Positions 58,893 through 64,000 of a DNA stretch of 64,000 bases are shown here, piece after piece. The first letter of the stretch is position 1. Each line of letters starts with the position of its first letter. The stretch is from an uncultured Eubacteriales bacterium (lineage in GTDB: Bacteria > Bacillota > Clostridia > Oscillospirales > UBA644). Position numbers and translations under genes: made by a program. The DNA is taken from positions 97,824 to 161,823 of the forward strand of contig URFZ01000002.1 in NCBI GenBank assembly GCA_900547165.1, read 5' to 3'. The notes under the pieces are model-generated. The model saw only the letters and a list, made by a program, of their open reading frames with translations, did not search any database and was not told where the DNA came from.

Positions 58893-60110
58893 ATGAAAAA
58901 GACGATATGTCTTGCACTTGCGGTTATTCTCTGCGTCGGCATAGTTTTCGGTTTTGCGCTTTCGGTTTCCGACCCCGCCGTTGCGGCAAGCAATCAGGAA
59001 AAACTCGAAGAGGCAAAAAAGAACCTCGAAGCGGCGCGCAATGAGATAAAAGACATCAAGAACAGACTTGCCGAACTCGGAAACAACAAGCAGGAACTCA
59101 TGGCAAAAAAGAACCTGCTTGACGAACAGATAGAGGCAACGGAAGCGCAGATAGCGCTTATAAATTCCGCGCTTGAAGTCATTGAAAAAGAACTTGAAGA
59201 AAAAGGTGCGGAACTTGCCGTTGTTCAGGATAAATACGATGCAACGATGGTGAAGTTCAGAGCCCGCGCCCGCGCTTCTTACGAAGCGGGCAACCAGTCC
59301 TATCTGGAAGCGATATTGACCGCAACCGACCTTTCGCAACTTATAACAAAACTCGACCTCGTCGAAGCGGTTGCGGAATATGACAGCAAACTTCTGAACG
59401 ACCTTTCCGAACAGGCAAAGTCGATAAAGGTACTGTACGACGAGATAGAAGACCGCAAAAACATGAAGCAGTCCGAACTCGAAGAGCAGGCAGAAGCGGA
59501 AGCGGAACTCATTTCAAAGAAATCCGAACTTCAAACAACTCTGACAACGCTTATGGCGGATGAGGAAGAACTCGAAGCGCAGGAGCAGGCGTGGACTGAA
59601 AAAGAGGCGGCTTTTGAAAAAGAAATAGCAAAACTTGCCGATAGTTCCGCATCATATTACGGTGATGAGTTTTGTTGGCCGGTTCCCGCATCTTCATACG
59701 TTTCTTCCGGCTTCGGTTGGAGAACATATACTTATAAAGGCAAAAAAGTAACGGGCTTCCATCATGCGATAGACATCGCTGCGGGCACGGGCACAAAAGT
59801 TGTTGCCGCAGGAGACGGCACCGTGCTGCGTGCGGGTTGGGTCACAACAGGCGGAGGCAAACAGGTCGTTGTCGATCACGGCAGCAGACTTTTGACTTAC
59901 TATAACCACCTTTCGGGATTTGCCGTTTCCGCAGGCGCGAAAGTCAAACGCGGTCAGACAATCGCCTATGTCGGCATGACGGGCACCGCAACGGGTCCGC
60001 ACCTCGACTTTGCGATAATGTACAAGGGCTCTTATCAGAACCCGTCGCTTTATGTCAATCCGAGAAACTCAAAACCGTCGAGATCCATTAAAGACCTCGT
60101 TCGTTCTTAA
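58893..60110 (+). CDS. EnvC/CwlO-like coiled-coil protein with M23 (LytM) domain, unusual active site
   Basis: 405 residues: signal peptide (about 1-32, ending AVAA), a long Glu/Lys-rich coiled coil (about 35-240), then a LytM/M23 domain (about 265-395). Zinc-type ligands H290 and D294 are present in HHAID, but the usual HxH is H370-L-D372 (GPHLDF). It may be an inactive activator like EnvC, or use Asp as a ligand. AAGGAGG RBS. Its position after ftsEX strongly suggests it is the FtsEX effector. Confidence 0.93.
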   Translation: MKKTICLALAVILCVGIVFGFALSVSDPAVAASNQEKLEEAKKNLEAARNEIKDIKNRLAELGNNKQELMAKKNLLDEQIEATEAQIALINSALEVIEKELEEKGAELAVVQDKYDATMVKFRARARASYEAGNQSYLEAILTATDLSQLITKLDLVEAVAEYDSKLLNDLSEQAKSIKVLYDEIEDRKNMKQSELEEQAEAEAELISKKSELQTTLTTLMADEEELEAQEQAWTEKEAAFEKEIAKLADSSASYYGDEFCWPVPASSYVSSGFGWRTYTYKGKKVTGFHHAIDIAAGTGTKVVAAGDGTVLRAGWVTTGGGKQVVVDHGSRLLTYYNHLSGFAVSAGAKVKRGQTIAYVGMTGTATGPHLDFAIMYKGSYQNPSLYVNPRNSKPSRSIKDLVRS

Positions 60111-60139
60111 AACTCGGAGAAAACAGCAGAAAAACAAAG

Positions 60140-60167
60140 CCTGTCTGCGGAAAAAACCGCAGACAGG
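60140..60167 (+). terminator. Hairpin between M23 gene and ctp
   Basis: CCTGTCTGCGG (60140-60150), loop AAAAAA, CCGCAGACAGG (60157-60167), followed by GTTTGATATTGTTTTG. An 11-bp stem and a broken U tract: a probable partial terminator or attenuator before the protease gene. Confidence 0.6.
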
Positions 60168-60196
60168 GTTTGATATTGTTTTGAGAGGTTTGTCAA

Positions 60197-61396
60197 GTGA
60201 AAAAAAGTATCATTGCCGCATTTGCGGCGGGCGTTCTTGCCGCAGTTATTCTTTTTTCGGTAACGGGTTGCTTCGGAACGCTTAAAGTAAATACAGGTTC
60301 TTACACCACCGACACTTCCGTTGAAAAGAAACTTGCCGAGATGAAATCCGTCATTGACGCTTATGCGATAGACGAATTTGATGAGGAAAAAGCAAAAGAG
60401 GGACTTTATTACGGGTATATGCTCGGTTTGACCGACGATAAATACGCCGCATATTATTCCGAAGAAGACTATAAAAAGATAGTGGACGATCTTCAGGGCA
60501 ATTTCGGCGGTATCGGGTTGCAATTCTTTAATTACGCAACCGCAACGCTTGAACACGGCATGACCGTTTATCGCGTGCTCGGCAACTCTCCCGCAGAAGC
60601 GGCAGGCTTGAAAATCGGGGATGTAATAACCTCCGTAAACGGCAAAAAACTTGACGGAATGACCTATGAGGAAGCTTACGATTATGTCGTTGATTTTGTG
60701 AACAAGGGCGAAACGATCTCAATGGTTGTTGACAGAGACGGGCAAACTTTGAATTTCAGCCTGACACCCGCGCAGTTCACGCAAAAATACGTTGAATATA
60801 AGATACTCAAAGACAATGTGGGATATGTCAGCATATATCAGTTCGGCACAAACTCCGTTTCCGAACTCAACGAGGCGTTGACGGAACTTGAAAAAGCGGG
60901 CGTTAAGGGATATGTTTTCGATGTCCGCAACGACCCGGGCGGAGAACTTGAATCCGTTTGCTCAATGGTCGATATGCTTGTCAAAAAAGGCGAGACCATA
61001 ATCACGATAGAGGGCAAAAAATCTACCGAAACAAGAACCGCGAAAATTGACCCGTTGGTTTCGGGCAAACCCATTGCGGTTGTTGTCAACGGCTCGACCG
61101 CATCCGCCGCAGAGATGTTTTCTTCCGCTCTGCGCGACCTGAACGGCGCCGTTCTTGTCGGGGAGCAGACTTTCGGAAAAGGTATCGGGCAGACGACGCG
61201 CAGACTTTCGGACGGTTCGTATATAAAATTCACGACGTTCAAATATTTCACCGCCGCGCACGTCGATTTTAACGGAATAGGTCTTACTCCCGATATCGAG
61301 GTGCTTCTGACAACGGAAAAGCGCGCAAACCTTTATAATCTTTCTCTTGAAGAAGACGACCAACTCTATGCGGCATGGAACGCAGTAAAGGGTTGA
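60197..61396 (+). CDS. C-terminal processing peptidase (S41), putative lipoprotein
   Basis: 399 residues. An N-terminal hydrophobic segment ends in SVTGC (Cys25), a plausible lipobox. A PDZ domain (about 98-185) is followed by the S41 domain with catalytic Ser in NGSTASAAEMF and Lys in EQTFGKGIGQT. A CtpB relative lies beside ftsEX in Bacillus too. It may process or limit the wall-hydrolase complex (inference). Confidence 0.92.
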   Translation: MKKSIIAAFAAGVLAAVILFSVTGCFGTLKVNTGSYTTDTSVEKKLAEMKSVIDAYAIDEFDEEKAKEGLYYGYMLGLTDDKYAAYYSEEDYKKIVDDLQGNFGGIGLQFFNYATATLEHGMTVYRVLGNSPAEAAGLKIGDVITSVNGKKLDGMTYEEAYDYVVDFVNKGETISMVVDRDGQTLNFSLTPAQFTQKYVEYKILKDNVGYVSIYQFGTNSVSELNEALTELEKAGVKGYVFDVRNDPGGELESVCSMVDMLVKKGETIITIEGKKSTETRTAKIDPLVSGKPIAVVVNGSTASAAEMFSSALRDLNGAVLVGEQTFGKGIGQTTRRLSDGSYIKFTTFKYFTAAHVDFNGIGLTPDIEVLLTTEKRANLYNLSLEEDDQLYAAWNAVKG

Positions 61397-61445
61397 AACT
61401 TCGCATTTATTTATACAGAAAATCAGACTTGAAAGAGGTTTTATA

Positions 61446-61937
61446 ATGAGCAAACAGATCGAAATGACGCAGGAAGCGTTCGACAAACTTGAAAAAGAAC
61501 TCATGGATATGAAAGCGCTGCGTCCCGAGATAGCGCAGGAGATTCAGGAAGCGCGTTCGCACGGCGACCTTTCCGAAAACAGCGAATATGACGCGGCCCT
61601 TGATAAACAGGCAAAGCACGAGGAAAGAATCGCGGCTCTCGAAGAGATGAAAAAACACGCTAAGATAATTGACGAGTCGAGCATTAAAAAGGGCGTCGTT
61701 TCCGTCGGCTCGGTTGTAGGCGTTCACGATTTTGATTTGGAAGAGGACGTTGAATATATCATAGTTTCCACCATTGAATCCGACCCGCTTGCAACTCCCG
61801 CAAAAGTTTCCGACCAAAGCCCGATAGGCAAGGCGCTGCTCGGTTGCAAAAAGGGTGCGGAAGTAACCGTTGAAATTCCGAACGGAGAAAGCTACAAACT
61901 TAAAGTTCTTTCCGTCGGCAGAGCAGACAAGAGATAA
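61446..61937 (+). CDS. greA: Transcription elongation factor GreA
   Basis: Rescues backtracked RNA polymerase by stimulating transcript cleavage. 163 residues with the acidic tip GDLSENSEYDAA (Asp41, Glu44) in the coiled-coil hairpin and the C-terminal domain SPIGKALLG. AGAGG RBS. It is 18 bp upstream of lysS, a pairing common in Bacillota. Confidence 0.97.
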   Translation: MSKQIEMTQEAFDKLEKELMDMKALRPEIAQEIQEARSHGDLSENSEYDAALDKQAKHEERIAALEEMKKHAKIIDESSIKKGVVSVGSVVGVHDFDLEEDVEYIIVSTIESDPLATPAKVSDQSPIGKALLGCKKGAEVTVEIPNGESYKLKVLSVGRADKR

Positions 61938-61955
61938 ACAGGAACGGAGAAACAT

Positions 61956-63905
61956 ATGAACGAAAACAATGTCAACGGTCAGCCTTTGACCGAAGCCGAA
62001 GAGCAAAAGCAACTCAGCGAACAGGTGCGCATACGCCGTGAAAAGTTGGCGGAACTCCAAAGTGAGGGCAAAGACCCGTTCGTTATAACCAAATTCGACG
62101 TCGATCACCACAGCGGGGAGATAAAAGCCGCATTTGACGAACTCGACCAAAAGACCGTAACCATCGCCGGCAGACTTATGTCCAAACGTATCATGGGCAA
62201 AGCGTCGTTCTGCAATGTTCAGGATCTGAAAGGCAACATTCAGTGCTACGTTGCGCGCGACAGCATAGGCGAAGAAGAATATAAAGCGTTCAAGAAAATG
62301 GACATCGGCGACCTTGTCGGAATAACGGGTTTCGTTTTCAAGACCAAGACCGGTGAAGTTTCCGTTCATGCGGAAAATGTGGTGCTTCTTTCAAAGAGCC
62401 TGCAAGTGCTTCCCGAAAAGTTCCACGGACTTTCGGATACCGATGCAAGATACCGCCGCAGATACGTTGACCTTATCGTCAACCCCGAAGTCAAGGACAC
62501 ATTTGTTAAGCGTTCAAAGATAATCGCTTCCATCAGAAGATACCTCGACGGTCAGGGCTTTATGGAAGTCGAGACCCCGATGCTGGTTTCCAATGCGGGC
62601 GGCGCGGCGGCAAGACCGTTTGAAACGCATTACAACGCGCTTGACGAGGACGTAAAACTCCGCATTTCGCTTGAACTTTATCTCAAAAGACTTATCGTCG
62701 GCGGTCTTGAACGTGTTTACGAAATAGGACGTGTTTTCAGAAATGAGGGCATAGACACCCGTCACAATCCCGAATTTACGCTGATGGAACTTTATCAGGC
62801 GTTCACGGATTATCACGGGATGATGGATCTGACCGAAAATCTTTATCGCCATGTTGCGAACGACGTTCTCGGCACGACAAAAATAACATACAACGGTATT
62901 GAAATGGATCTCGGCAAACCGTTTGAGAGAATAACCATGCTTGACGCCGTTAAGAAGTATTCAGGCGTTGATTTCAATGAGATAACGACGCTTGAAGAAG
63001 CGCGCGAGGTCGCAAAAGAACACCATATCGAATTTGAGCCGCGCCATAAGAAAGGCGATATTCTCAACCTCTTCTTTGAAGAGTTCGTTGAGGACAAACT
63101 CGTTCAGCCGACTTTTGTTATGGATCACCCCGTCGAAATATCTCCGCTGACAAAGAAAAAGCCCGAAAATCCCGACTATGTTGAACGTTTTGAGTTCTAT
63201 ATGAACGGTTGGGAAATGGCAAACGCATATTCCGAACTCAATGACCCCATAGATCAGCGCGAGCGTTTCAAAGCACAGGAAGAACTGCTCAAACAGGGCG
63301 ACGAGGAAGCAAACCGCACGGATGAGGACTTCCTTTACGCTCTTGAACTCGGAATGCCCCCGACCGGAGGTATCGGATTCGGTATCGACCGCCTTGTTAT
63401 GTTGATGACCGATTCCGCGTCCATCAGAGACGTTTTGCTTTTCCCCACGCTTAAATCTCTTGACGCGGACAAGAAGTCCGAAAAGACCGCGGCACCCGCA
63501 GAGACCGCACCCGTTGTCGAAGAGAAAATAGACTTTTCCAAAGTTAAGATAGAGCCGCTGTTTGAGGATACCGTTGATTTTGAGACATTCTCGAAATCCG
63601 ATTTCCGCGCGGTTAAAGTGCTTGCGTGCGAAGCCGTTCCCAAGTCCAAAAAACTGCTCAAATTCACGCTTGACGACGGCACGGGCACCGAGCGCACCAT
63701 TCTTTCAGGCATTCACGCTTACTATGAACCCGAAGACCTTGTGGGCAAGACCTGTATCGCGATAGTAAACCTTCCGCCGCGCCCGATGATGGGCATTGAA
63801 TCCTGCGGAATGCTTATTTCCGCCGTTCACCATGAAGACGACGAAGAAAAACTTCACCTGCTCATGGTTGACCCGCATATTCCCGCCGGCGCAAAGCTCT
63901 ATTAA
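61956..63905 (+). CDS. lysS: Lysyl-tRNA synthetase (class II) fused to a C-terminal tRNA-binding domain
   Basis: 649 residues against the usual ~490-500. Residues 1-~500 are a complete class II LysRS: OB-fold anticodon domain, motif 2 (GRVFRNEGIDTRHNPEF) and motif 3 (PPTGGIGFGIDRLVML). A Glu/Ala/Pro linker then leads to a ~110-residue EMAPII/Trbp111-type tRNA_bind domain (FRAVKVLACEAVPKS, then SGIHAYYEPEDLVG, LPPRPMMGIESCGM), the domain normally found at the end of MetRS. It likely raises tRNA affinity. Complete, as the stop falls before the window end. Confidence 0.95.
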   Translation: MNENNVNGQPLTEAEEQKQLSEQVRIRREKLAELQSEGKDPFVITKFDVDHHSGEIKAAFDELDQKTVTIAGRLMSKRIMGKASFCNVQDLKGNIQCYVARDSIGEEEYKAFKKMDIGDLVGITGFVFKTKTGEVSVHAENVVLLSKSLQVLPEKFHGLSDTDARYRRRYVDLIVNPEVKDTFVKRSKIIASIRRYLDGQGFMEVETPMLVSNAGGAAARPFETHYNALDEDVKLRISLELYLKRLIVGGLERVYEIGRVFRNEGIDTRHNPEFTLMELYQAFTDYHGMMDLTENLYRHVANDVLGTTKITYNGIEMDLGKPFERITMLDAVKKYSGVDFNEITTLEEAREVAKEHHIEFEPRHKKGDILNLFFEEFVEDKLVQPTFVMDHPVEISPLTKKKPENPDYVERFEFYMNGWEMANAYSELNDPIDQRERFKAQEELLKQGDEEANRTDEDFLYALELGMPPTGGIGFGIDRLVMLMTDSASIRDVLLFPTLKSLDADKKSEKTAAPAETAPVVEEKIDFSKVKIEPLFEDTVDFETFSKSDFRAVKVLACEAVPKSKKLLKFTLDDGTGTERTILSGIHAYYEPEDLVGKTCIAIVNLPPRPMMGIESCGMLISAVHHEDDEEKLHLLMVDPHIPAGAKLY

Positions 63906-63907
63906 GA

Positions 63908-64000
63908 TGATGTAAAGATGTACCGTTTTACCGAATAGACGGAATGTACTTCATTTGATAAAAAACTAAAAAAACAGCGATTTACATCAAACTTACATCA
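63908..64000. repeat. TTACATCA repeats at window edge
   Basis: TGATGTAA (63908-63915) is the inverse of two direct TTACATCA copies (63982-63989 and 63993-64000). The 95-bp tail after lysS has no gene. The meaning is unknown and the context is cut off by the window end. Confidence 0.4.

Overview
The window reads as a chromosomal segment of a Gram-positive Clostridia-like Bacillota, probably an uncultured gut lineage related to Oscillospirales or Christensenellales (inference). Evidence is Bacillota-style gene order (rimP-nusA-ylxR-ylxQ-infB-rbfA-nrnA-truB-ribF; tig-clpP-clpX; rplS-lepB-rbgA; ftsE-ftsX-peptidoglycan hydrolase-ctp; pyrH-frr-uppS-cdsA), sigma-A-like promoters with exact 17-bp spacers at almost every transcription unit, strong GGAGG ribosome sites, a sortase, tyrosine-kinase (CpsD/CpsB) signalling, GH25 lysozyme, and Big_2 and BspA-type LRR repeats. 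I recognised no rRNA, tRNA, CRISPR array, transposase or phage gene.

Layout. 1-4365 (minus): pyrH-frr-uppS-cdsA and tmcAL. 4582-12081 (plus): an acetate kinase, a Wzz/CpsD/CpsB regulator trio, a small anchored surface protein, a sortase, an unknown membrane protein and a second acetate kinase. thrC (minus) converges on a bidirectional terminator. 13849-28621 (plus) is the accessory part: two tandem GH123/DUF4091-type lipoproteins, a 1643-residue secreted protein (C39-like peptidase, parallel beta-helix, Big_2, GH25, Big_2, LRR_5), and a 1203-residue secreted protein with the same beta-helix/Big_2 module and a GH99-like domain. 28834-33075: ABC-F ATPase, hflX, and a methyltransferase with a probable frameshift at an A8 run. 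33157-34884 (minus): two paralogous lipoproteins of unknown function. 34971-45009 (minus): tig-clpP-clpX, an ABC exporter, a phosphoesterase, rbgA, lepB, rplS and lnt. 45145-47149 (plus): a flippase and a small membrane protein. 47364-55347: the nusA-infB operon. 55464-63905: a CdaR/PucR-type regulator, ftsEX with an M23 protein and a C-terminal processing protease, greA and lysS.

How it fits together. Most genes are core functions: translation, proteostasis, phospholipid and undecaprenyl-phosphate synthesis, and division-linked wall hydrolysis. The less ordinary content is surface biology. The kinase/phosphatase trio, the sortase and the four large secreted proteins suggest a cell that remodels its own or neighbouring walls and degrades host or dietary glycans. 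Architecture variants worth a second look are a trigger factor with a 57-bp-repeat Lys/Ala tail, FtsE with a ~150-residue acidic tail, a LytM-type protein with HxD in place of HxH, LysRS fused to a MetRS-like tRNA-binding domain, an ABC-F with a dead-looking second ATPase site, and an Lnt acyltransferase in a Gram-positive-looking genome.
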